From Liolophura sinensis (lineage: Eukaryota > Mollusca > Polyplacophora > Chitonida > Chitonidae): a stretch of 64,000 bases of DNA. The first letter of the stretch is position 1; each line of letters starts with the position of its first letter. The notes beneath the pieces are model-generated. The model was not told the origin of the DNA. It saw nothing but the letters and a program-made list of their open reading frames with translations, and did not search any database. A program made the translations under genes and the position numbers. The DNA is taken from contig NC_088298.1 in NCBI RefSeq assembly GCF_032854445.1, forward strand, positions 7,925,504-7,989,503, given 5' to 3'. Shown here piece by piece: positions 12,880 through 24,600 of the stretch.

Positions 12880-12947
12880 CACTGTGCGTGCTGGTCTGTG
12901 TTACGACTGATCCCTCGACAATCCACAGGAAAGTTTATCACTGATGT
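12880..12947 (-). other. rab5: rab5 5' UTR portion of the first coding exon
   Basis: A pyrimidine-rich acceptor (CTCTGTTTTCAG) on the minus strand ends at 12948, so the exon carrying the start codon begins at 12947 and the gene has at least one upstream non-coding exon. Confidence 0.7.
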
Positions 12948-15900
12948 CTGAAAACAGAGATGTTGTTATTCATATGATTTGAAAGATTCAAATTTTTTTT
13001 TAAGAGCAATTAGAATTGTGGATGGAAAAAAACCCAAACATGTGACATGTTTGTGATTTATTTATTTCACTGGTGTTTTATGTGGTACTCAAGAATATTT
13101 CACTTATAAGATGGCAGCCAGCATTAAGGTGGGAAGAAACCGGGCACAACCCAAGGGAAGCCCATGTCCATCCGCAGGTTGCTGAGGCCTTACCACGCAC
13201 AGCCTAAGAGGGAGCCAGCATGAGCTGGACTTGAACTCAGAGCAACCGCTCTTGGGTCACTGCTCCATGCAAAGTGCTAACTACCTCGGCCATAGCGGCC
13301 CCTGTCGTGTTTGTGAGATATGCAAGACATTAGCATAATGTAACATGTACATATAGGTAAAGCTCATCACAGATACAAGCCAGTACAAATGCCCACCATC
13401 ATGGTTAATACAAATACAGTTTAAACATGTTACATAACCTACAATAACTTTGGTAAGCTCATATGATTACATGTACATGTACACAGCTACTGGTTTCAAT
13501 CAGCACTTGATTTTTCACACTTTCAGAATGGTGTTAAAGCAAACTTTAGGACTGTTGCTATGGCATGTGTGTATGGTCACCGAACTAGGACGTATACAGA
13601 ACTAGTGAACAGTATAAATCTTCAATCCCATCTGAGGATAGCCAAACCTAACTGAATAAGATTCCTGTTCTAATAAACATGTATCACTGTGATAGTGTAC
13701 ACTCATATGCCTCAGTAATAAAAATGTAAACACGCTGTTTTGACACAGGTGCAAGTATATGTAAATCACTGTGCATGAATAATACACATGTATACACAGA
13801 CGTACAAATGCCTATGTAATTCACAGCAAGTTGATAAATAAATCTACATGTACATGTACCTACGTCCGGAAACAGTGTCAACCAAGTCGTGACAGTTTCA
13901 TCCATGTGTATATAATATACTTTACAATCTATTATTATATAGTCAATCACAAGACACTGTTCTTCTCAAATGAAATGGCATTGTTTTGAAATAACATTAT
14001 CTGAATAATGTACATAAACATCAATGTGTGTATTTAAATGCAGCCTCAACCTACTTAAGAAAATTAAGATCTTAGTGAAACTGGTATCTTTTAGTCATTA
14101 GGCACAATCAAAATGAAATAAGTGTGTCAGCTGTCGTTGGCATTTCTATCCTATAACACATACTGTAATCCTAAAGACAAACCTCCATGAAAAGCATCTC
14201 ATGGCTTAAAGGCTTTTTCAAGTAGAAAAGGTATGTAAGTTAAACATTTTTCAAGTGACACATTTGCTTGATTTCAAGTCAGAAAAACTTAAATGCTGAC
14301 ATCAAAAGTATCATCTTATGGTCTTCATATGCTTTTGTAACAGCATGTCTACATACCAAGGTGTAACTTCAGGTGAAATACAGTATGAATTTTAACTTAC
14401 ATAACATGACAAATACATAAATGTACTTACGACATGAATATGTGAAACCTTATGAACTGTCAAACGTTCAGTTTAACAAACATGAATCTCAATGTTAAGG
14501 AGTTTCTGTGTATATACATATATATATATATATATATATAATATCTTTCTACTTTTATAGCAAATGTAGGTCACTCATCACTAAAAATAGATGGCTGATT
14601 CACGTCTGAGAAGACATAGCCTCAGCCATTTATGTGAGGAGATCTCACCACAACTCTCCCTTGTCAATGAAATAAGTTAAGTAAAGGTCATGGGTCATGC
14701 CCACCATCACAGACAACAACTGTATGCATGGTAATGTATAACAGGATAGGAAGTTACAGTGACTAAGTGAAAATTATCTGTATGACATATGTCGTCCTGT
14801 CAGAACAAGTACCCTAATTCTTCAACCTTTTCAGACATAAGAGAACAATTTTTAATGCAATTTACACTCATCTTAAATTGATTTGAGACAAAACTACACT
14901 GGCTGGGTTGTTCAATTTCAGGGCTTCACAAAAAGTATAATTTTATCAGTCTACACCGAATAATGCCTTCAAAATACCCTTGAATAAACACCTTGTATTA
15001 AAACATGTAAAAAGAGTGAAGCATTACAGTACATATATATTTTTACTTCATGTATAGACACACTGTATATGTCTACTGAGCAGGCTTTATTTTCACTGTT
15101 GTTTTTATCAGAATCAAAATGAATTCACCTTGCACAACTTTGTTCAAGTGTTACTGTCATGGTATTAAATGCATACTGAAGTGATATGTTGCCATAACAG
15201 TTATGCCTGTTGTAAAATTCCCCACGCTTTGTAGAACAGGCCCCAGAAATCTGGTCCACATCCAGTATCATTAAAAAATAAACTCCGAAAGAAGGTTCTA
15301 AGATAATAAAAGTAGATGTCAACAGATTATGGGGAGTCCATGTTCATAACTTAAACAACGTGAAAAAATGTATACTCTACAGTAATAAATATAAGAATTC
15401 GAATGAGAATTTTCATAAGAATCAAAGCAGATTCCCCCAGTAGTGGTTTCCAGAGACATGATAAGAATGCATTCCCGAATTCCTGCTGAAAGTAATATTC
15501 TGCTGAGTTATGCTACAGTATCAGTGGGTATAGGTTGCCATGTTTTGGCTTTACCCGCTGATAAATGTAGTTTCATTTTCTCTTAAAACAGCTTTCTCAC
15601 ACAGCTATCGGTGAGTTAATTTCATGGCCAAACTGCCACGGAGACAAGGAAAACCCATACACAACATGTTATTGGATGATTTACGTCATGTGATTCAAAT
15701 TAAAGCTCCAACTACATAACTGACAATGTATAAACTGGGCAAGGGAATTGTAAAGATCAAAAAAGAATGTGATCAAAAAGCGGACTATAATTAGGCTTTT
15801 CTAATTGGTCTGGTATTAAAATGAAAGCACTGTTTTGGAGAATGAAGCTATTATGCACATACTGCTGAGCAGGAATTCACATTCATATGTGAAGCAATGC

Positions 15901-17819
15901 TTTCTCCTTCTAATTCTTTCTAAGTCTAACAGACTAATGATATCTCCTGGATTGTCATCTACCACAGTTGGTCATTGGGAAAGCTGTTTCTTATATATTA
16001 CGGAAAAAATTACGTTAAATGCTCTATAGTTTCACCCTGAAAATTTATTATGTGTATCCCATGATTCCAATCTATTTTGATCATTACTGGCATGGTCTCT
16101 GGGGGAAAGCAGCAGGGGTGGTCATGGGAATATGTGGACAGTTGACAAATCCAATACACAAGCTCACGCTTGATTGAGCAGTATCATGGGAGTAATACCA
16201 GGCAGTACCCATAATAACAAAATAAAAAATGAGAAAAGAGACAACAAAAACAGCATGTAGTTGCTGACGAAATCACCACAGGGTCACTGCTTTTGTCTAC
16301 TACACTGCAAAGCAATTTTATGTACAAGTATATAGTTTGATTTCGCAAATGGTAACTGAGAGATTACTTGCTATGAGGCTTTGATCCCTATATCTAAATA
16401 CCATTACATGTACATGTATTCCAGCAACCTATTTCAATCCCTCTTTCCTCTCTTTATTTCCCTCTTTCCCATATTTCATGTTCCTTAAACCAAACAACAC
16501 GTTTCTATAAAACGATACATCCTTATACTTCTTTTATGACTATACATGTACCTGAATGCACTGACATTTGCATCCACACAGCTTAGACGTGGATAATAAA
16601 TGGCAGCAGTAAGATTTGTCAACTCCATTATAACCTGTCCATCAACCTGACATGTACACAGACCATTCCCTCCATGAACATGTATACAATAACATTTCAA
16701 ACAATGTTGTATTAGGACATCTGTGGAACAGACCTCCTGGATAAAACTTGCCATTGATTTAAACAGATAAGATTAAATATGAAAATTTAGCATATCAAAA
16801 ATAGAAATAAAATTGTACTTCATCAAGGAGTATCACTCCACAATATTCTGCCAATACTTCCTGAGGTAAAGACAATATTCAATTAATACTTAACAAACTG
16901 GATTGTTCAGATGAGCAATAGTGTATCAGAGTTGAATAAACTTCCTGATGACAGCATACCCACTTTCTTGACTTAAGGCTGTTAAATGTATGCTAAATGG
17001 CTGCATATTTTACCCCTATGATTTACCGCAAAGGGACATATAACATAAAATGAAATGGGTGTAAAGCAGAAAAATCAGGATGTGCACTGTACCACTACAG
17101 GGCACTGAATTATCTTGCAAATTGCGTCAATCATTCAGTTGACCTAACACATGTGATTAAAGACATTATATAAATTTTTACAAAAAAAATAACAATAACT
17201 AAATTTAGATCTGGAGATCTAAAACTTTACATCTGTTCAACATCCAACCCCCCCCCCCCCCCTCTCCACCCCCCAATCCTCCCGACCTCCTCCTACCTCT
17301 TCTGTTGTGTATATCTTACATCTTGTCGAAATCAAAACAATCCGTGGATGAATACGGTGAGGCAATAATAAATAGAGTCTAAGAGGAGATCATTGCAGAC
17401 TGGGGCAAATTATTCAAACCCACAAATACTACATAAGCTATGGACCAAATCATCGGAATCTGGGGTAAATGTCAACGACGGCAGCCAGGATGACAAGTGC
17501 TCTCACAAAATGACTTTAGCCCAGCTGAAATGAAACGAAATCTGCTGACATTTACGCCCATTCCACCTCAGACTTCCCCACATGAAGAACCAGAATCGGC
17601 TCTTTCGACAGCCACTACTACTGGGCATTTTAGTAACGCGCATATTTTCCTGGTCGTCGGTAAATTATCAAAATACTGGAGAGGTGGAGATTAAGTGCTA
17701 CTATTTTGGGCCATCTATTTTGTCGGCCATTTTGGAAGTCTGAGCTTTATTCGCAGCCAACAATTTGATTTGTGCGGCGTTTTATTGCACAAATCGCTAA
17801 ATCACAACCTACCACACTC
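12948..17819 (-). other. rab5 intron 1 (5' UTR intron)
   Basis: About 4.9 kb without a coding exon. Contains a full SINE (13058-13302), a (TA)n tract (about 14513-14541) and a poly-C tract with C-rich flank (about 17247-17300). Nothing else recognised. Confidence 0.6.
13058..13303 (-). repeat. SINE, complete, minus orientation
   Basis: Core (CTGGTGTTTTATGTGGTACT), middle module and tRNA-like head ending GGGGCCGCTATGGCC when read on the minus strand. Confidence 0.85.
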
Positions 17820-17821
17820 AC

Positions 17822-18000
17822 CTGAATGCGATCAGATTCGATCAAGCTATCTGTCAAAACTCAGAGGCTGCAGATTACAAGAATAACAACACCGATACTA
17901 CAAGTGTATGTCAAGTTCCTCCCTCTTGGATTTCTGCACTATTTATTCACGGAACAGGATATTACTACGCGTCACTCACTGACAACCGCATTTCGTGCTG
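17822..18000 (-). other. rab5: Probable rab5 non-coding first exon (5' limit unknown)
   Basis: On the minus strand CAG|GTGAGTGTGG gives a strong splice donor after 17822, in the right place and strand to feed the acceptor at 12948. The transcription start is not visible; the high-coordinate limit given is nominal. The intron would be about 4.9 kb. Confidence 0.5.
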
Positions 18001-18615
18001 GAAAATAATTCTGATGTTTTTCGGATGCTTACAGCAAATTTGATAATCGTTTAAGCTAAGCATTCTGCAGATGTGCCGAAACAACAATAATCATGTCGTA
18101 AAGCAGAAGTTAAATTGCTTTTGTCATAAATTGCGTGTTTCGTTATCCTTGTGCGCAAATTGGAATCCCCAAAGAAATTATGACGTCATGTCGGAAGTTC
18201 GACTGTCAACCGAAGGAAGAGAAAAACGTGAAATCCTCAGCAAAATAATTCCAAACAGGTAAAAAAGGTCGTGTTTGGAAGACTTTAGCTCTGTGGAATT
18301 TTCTAAAACAAACGGTTTGAAAGACAGACATAACCAACATCTTCACGCATGTCCGATCAACTCAATATCCGTTGCTAAGCAGTGTTACCGCGATCTGTAA
18401 ACAAATCGCACATGGACTTCGAGTTCTGTAAAATTTAGATCCAAAAGTCTCAGGCAGTTGGGGTGGTTGCTACTGGTTATTTTTGTGAGACGTGAACTAC
18501 CCGACGTGTACGTACGGGACAAAATTTTTATTCATGAAAGAGTTGTAATCGAGAACTGTCATACAAGAAATTTTAATTTAGACTGCAGTCAAGGTTGGGA
18601 GCTTTTATACCAAAA
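17823..18615. promoter_or_regulatory. Candidate bidirectional promoter between rab5 and EFHB
   Basis: The divergent genes are separated by less than 0.8 kb here. A perfect CRE palindrome TGACGTCA is at 18181-18188 and a CGGAAGT ETS-type site at 18192-18198, a pairing common in TATA-less divergent promoters. GTTGCTAAGCAGT at 18371-18383 resembles an RFX X-box with one good half, which would suit a ciliary gene such as EFHB. No TATA box stands out. The sites are seen; their function is inferred. Confidence 0.55.
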
Positions 18616-21600
18616 ATGTCGACGGCAATGCAGCTTCCAGATATTCAAACCAGACCAGTTTACGACGGGAAATATCGAGATTGGACTCCACAGATTCGAC
18701 CGGTTTGTAAAATGCTTTAATAAAGTTAGCGTACCAAAGTTTGCATAGAAGTACATGGCTATAAAAATTGTTTCAATTAAGGTGAAAGTCTTGGAACTGA
18801 AGGACAGGTGAGTGCAACGGCTCAGGAAGGCCTGTTTAATTGATTAATTTAATTGTACAAGATTATCCATGTATACATGGTGTACTCAACATATATGGTA
18901 TGTATATTAAATGGACATTCTTAAAAGCTTGCACGCCAGCGACCTACAGATAATCATAGGTTTCCCCCGGGCTCTGCTCAGTTTCCTTCCACCATAATCC
19001 TGGCCGCGGTCATCATATAAGTGAAATATTCTTGAGTACGGCAAAAAATACCAATCAGCTAAATAAATAAATAAATCATATAAGTGAAATATTCTTGAGT
19101 ACGGCAAAAAACACCAATCAGCTAAATAAATAAATAATTCATATAAGTGAAATATTCTTGAGTACGGCAAAAAACACCAATCAGCTAAATAAATAAATAA
19201 ATCATATAAGTGAAATATTCTTGAGTACGGCAAAAAACACCAATCAGCTAAATAAATAAATAAATCATATAAGTGAAATATTCTTGAGTACGGCAAAAAA
19301 CACCAATCAGCTAAATAAATACATAAATAAATTAAAAGTTAGCAGGAGCATACACATGTGCATGTACTTTATCTTTAGTGACAGTGTGAACTTTACAGTA
19401 CAAGTACGATGATGTAATGTAACTTTTGATTTTGACAATACCTGACCCACTCTTCAGTCTGTGATAAATGCTGTTAGTAATGCACAGTTTACACACACAC
19501 ACGCATATATGCATGGACAGATACTGATCTGACACATGCAGCTGTCAATTATTGTTGAAATGTTTCATATAAAGCAAGACGGATGCAAAGTAACTGTATC
19601 AGCCCACAATCCAGAACTATCTTAGTAGTCACAGAGAGAAAAAAGCAAATTAATGACTTAATGTAGTGCACTTTTAATATTCTTTATGTAATAACTGGAA
19701 ATTGGGATGAGCATTCTGTTTACATCTGTTCTTGTTTCAATGCAGGCTGGCAAACTTACAGCAACATGCAGAGGAGAATCAACACAACGATGCTTTACTG
19801 CACCAGATCCCAGAGTGAGTAATATTGTCTGTAATGTTTTGGTTCTTGAAGTTAGTATTCTTTTTCCTGGATGATGATTAGTTAAGTCCAAGTGAAATTA
19901 GTTCTTGGTTTTGCATTACGTTCTGAGAAGAATTAGGGTAGGTAGGTGGGTTTTTTAAGGGTTTTTTTGTGGGGGGGGGGAGGGACCAAATTTTTTTTTT
20001 TCATTGATACAGGGTACTCAAAATTCAAACACATGGACTGATTTCCTTTTCCAAAGGTTTTCACTGTGAGATTTGGATTTAAATCTGTGATCTATTTTCT
20101 TAATAGGCTTTGTTTTCTTGAAAAGATCATTCCAAACTTAGAGCAATGTTGAGCTCATCTACCGTTTTGGTTTGAGGTGATGTCACGTTTTTGTCAGGGA
20201 AGATAATTGCATTGTCAGGGGAGGTAAATGTGTATAGTAGTCTAGACTCTTGACCCGATTGACATATATTGTGAAGTACACATCAATGCCATTGCTTCCA
20301 AGGTAGCTTTCTCATTGGCTGTTGGTGAATCTCTTTAAATCATGACACCCTTGTATTTGCCAAGAGGTCAGTTAGTTATGGATCAAGGCTGTGGGGAATC
20401 CCTCACTGACATGGCCATACAGCGTACATCTGTTGGCATCATCGTTGTCGGATTAATCCACTCGCAGAGTAACATTTGTCCGTAACGCATAGCAAATCTG
20501 TTTTGCATTAAGAAACATAGAATTTAATTTCATTCAAGCCAAACAGGCTTATTGTTTGAACGTTCATGTGTTTGGATAACATTGCTGTATCGGCCAATGA
20601 CATACAGAAAATCTCATTTTAGATTACATTTCATGGGGTTGTCATGGTTGTGTTGCCCCTCATGTTCACGTACATGTAGGCCTACATGTGTCAAACCTAG
20701 AAGGGATTCCTTCACTGCGCAAACAAAGTCCACTCACGATCTCCCAACATAGGTTCCAACATAGCACAATAATACTTCTGACAGGAGATTTCTCAATGCA
20801 CTGTCCCTATCAGTTTAAACTTTAAAGTTCAGCATCAGTGCCCTGAGAATATCTCAGCCAATGAAACAGTCGTACTAAGTTGAGCAATGGAGGTAACCAG
20901 TACTGGATCTTATGTTGTTGGAGCAGGGGAGGTAACAAGGATCCAACTAAACTGCCTGTTGTACAGTTACCTCCCCTTATATAGAAAGTTAAAAAAATTG
21001 CTAGTGTTGGTCCATCATTGACGCTTGGGTAACGCAAAACCAAAGAAGCTTTCAACTTGATTGGCCAGGTACACAGTTCCAACTCTTACTGACTTAACTA
21101 AAAACATCATTCACTAAGCATGAAACTCCAATAAAAAAAAATATACTGAAAATTGGGATAATGTTATATATATATATATACATGGTATACAGTATTTCTA
21201 TTTTTTCTATAGCCACCATCTCCAGATGCAGTCAGAAAGTTTCGCAGATTTTATTTTCCCGACGCGGGTCAAGCTCGGGTGTTTTATGGCAAAGCCAACG
21301 ATCCTCATCGGCAATGGGCAGCTGAAACCACCCATGGAGTGAAGGTACGAGACTCCGTGACTGCTGGGGAAGTCGTGATGCCCAGTCGAAAGTCAGTGTT
21401 TCAACAAAAACTGTTAGACTGGCGAGAAAGTCATACCAAAGTCATGCACTGGCGCCATTGGGGAAGGTTCCCATGGGAACTGCTGGGCTACCTAAAACCA
21501 TCGACCCTTATTACTTCACCTTCGGGTTGCCTACAGAACTAGGTAAGATCATGTTAGAAATCTGTACTTATCTGTTTTTCTAAGTTTAAAGCTTTCATAT

Positions 21601-24600
21601 TTATTCTGAGACTTTGAATTCCCATATTGCCTTCTTCATATTTGCATTGTTTTAGGGGGGAAAGTTACTTTTTCTGCCCTTTATTTGTCTAATATATATA
21701 CCATTTGACATTTTATGTTGAGCTATTTTAACTACTCTGTCACATTTTCCAACCACAAAAACCTCTAATTTATCCAGACTTACCAAATTCAATATGGCTA
21801 TTCACTAATATTAGGATATAGCCCATATGTACATGTAGGGACATCTCTCTTTGCCTTATAAACAAATTGGGAACACAGCTGAATTGCTTGTTTTTAACAC
21901 TCTACAGTCAGGCACTGTGGTTTTAAAACTGCCCATGTAGTATTTATAACTTTCTGTTTTAAGTCTGAACTTATGTTTAAAGAAGAAAAAAGCCTTCTGT
22001 AAAACATGCTTTTTCTATCAAGTATAAAGATTAATTATCCTTGATTTGGGGTTTTCCAAAAAGTACCTATTAGTTGAAAACTGTTTTCAGTATAACAAAC
22101 TACAGCACGGTGAGAAAAAACAGAGCAGTGATGATTGTGTGATAGTTAGCAAATGGTCATACACACGTTACGTATGAAAGTCGGCCACTTATAAATTTAC
22201 CTCATTTAGGGTTTTACTCAAACTGTTAATGTATATAGGCTTAAAAAAGTAGCAATGTGCATACATGTACCTTACCTAGCACCATGGCTTAAGCAGAATT
22301 ATCCGGCTGTACGTGGGAAGGTCTTCCAGCAACCTGCAGATGGTCATGGGTTTCCCCCAGGCTCTGCCCTGTTTCCTCCCACCGTAATGCTGGTGGCCGT
22401 CATATACATGTAAATGAAATATTCTTGAGCACGGCATAAAATACCAGTCAAATGAAATAAATATGCAGAATTAGTTGTGATTTAGTAGGCTGTTCTCAAC
22501 ACTGATGATTAAATCTCACTATTTAATATCCCTGGTCATAAAACATACTCTATGTGTCTTTTGTAGATATTGGAGCTGGTGGTTTAATCAACCCAGACAA
22601 GACTTTTAGAAGTGTTCGGGAGGAGGCTAAAGTGGGACATCCCATGTATGTGCTCACCCACAATGATTACGACGTTGGGGAGAAAGTCTGTCGCAATTAC
22701 CAGCAGCCTAGCTACTGCTCTGACTCCCGCTTTGAATCCCCACAGAACATTTTAATGATGGACGCAACGTAAAGAAGACTTTAAAATGGCTTCATGAGAC
22801 ACGTCAGGAAAAGGCAACTCCTTTAGTCTCGCTCAGACTTGATAGGTTCCGGGAGAGAACGCAGCCTCAACTTGGCAAGGTCCACGATCCGTAAGTATAC
22901 AGGGTGTCCCAGAATACGTGTCCCAGAAGTTGTGTACCATCCTGTGCGCCATTTCATTTTTTTTCTGTGTTCAGATTTAATACTGATTTTAAATTTTAGA
23001 AAATCCACATACATAATCAATACAGGTCCCCGGTCTAGAACGGCCTTCAGATTCAATGAATTCAAGATTTCTCTTGTCGTGATGATTGGAAGGTATCCGT
23101 ATGTGACAATTGTTCAAATCTGCAAATTTTTGCCTTCCCCATATTTTCTGAATATAGCACAGATTCTAGTGCTGAAAATTGGCTGAGATAACTGCAGGTT
23201 TTGCTCCGGCAACCTCAGAGTCTGGCACCAAATCGCCAGCAATACATGTCAACCGTCTAGACCATTCAACCAACAGACTTTCCACAAAAATAAAAGATAG
23301 TTAACCTATAGACTTTAGGGCGAACATGCAATACCCCGAAAGGACACCGCTCCCTTAAGTGAATATATCGGGTATAGACAGGGTTCGAAACCCGCAGTGG
23401 TCTCAGTCAGTTTTCAGCACTAGAATCTGTGCTATACTGAGAACGTGTAATCCCTAGTAACGATAATACTGTTACTTAATCCACTTTTCTAATTGACATC
23501 TATACCTGTCTAATAGATTCATCTAAGGGAGTGACGTCGTTTGTGATCATCAGAGGGGTAATGCATGTTCGCCGTAAATTCCACCAGTTAACTACCTTCT
23601 ATTTTGGTGGAAGGTGTGTGGATCGAGTGGTCTATACCTGTCTGATGTCTGTTTTTGTGACACAAGTAAAAGGTTATCGTAATTAAAACTTTTTGTATTG
23701 GTGTTTTTTATTTGAAGTGATTTTAATTAAGGGCTGCAAATATATCTGCCGCATTTGTGCCGCGATTTTGTACACATAAAATTTGATTTGTACACGTAAA
23801 CATAAGTCTTTGTAATCATTACATTCACTAGGGTTAGGCAGGTCTGTGATCACCTAGGTAGTGTGACAAATCTCATGGTATGATGTATTTATACACGTAG
23901 GACCATGGTTTGGGCACACATACAAGACGTAGTAGCGCTCGCTTAGTCTGTCAGTGAGGAACTCATAAAACTCCTTCCTGCCTGTAACAAATGCTTTTGC
24001 TCTGTTCTTTATCACTTCACAATTATCGGTGTACATGTATGGGTGCTTATAAAACACATATGAATTACAAAAGCATGTCAATGTCATAGGGGGCCTGCAT
24101 GGCTCAGTTGTTTAGCACACTAGCGCAGCGGACTGACCCAGGAGTCTCTCACCAATGCGGTCACTGTGAGTTCAAGCCCAGTTAATGCTGGCTTCCTTTC
24201 TGGTCATGCGTGAGAAGGTCTGCTGACAACCTGCAAATTTTCTTGGGTTTCCCCAGGGCTCTGTCGGCTTTCCTCCCACCATAATGCTGGCCGCCATCGT
24301 ATAAGTGAAATATTCTTGAGGTACAGCGTAAAACACCAGTCAAATAAATAAATAAATAAATAAATAAATCAATGTCACAAAACAATGTGCTTTACTGTGA
24401 TATGACCCTTTGATGTAGCTGATCCTTGGATCTCCCTTTGAAGGAGTTTGACATATATTGATTTGTATATCAGAAACAGAATTGTTGCATAAATAACCTC
24501 ATGAAGCCTTTCAGGGAAATTCCATATAGCAGAAACTAATTATTTTTGACTGAACATCTTTTTCTGATGATTTTTCTTTTCTTTTCTTGTTTGGGAGCAC

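Noticed and set aside
18458-18748. 96-codon open frame beginning upstream of EFHB
   Set aside because: Another frame from 18616 splices in phase into EFHB exon 2, whereas this one runs through the donor and ends without family similarity.
18907-19296. 129-codon repetitive open frame on the minus strand
   Set aside because: It is the translation of the 63-bp SINE-tail array.
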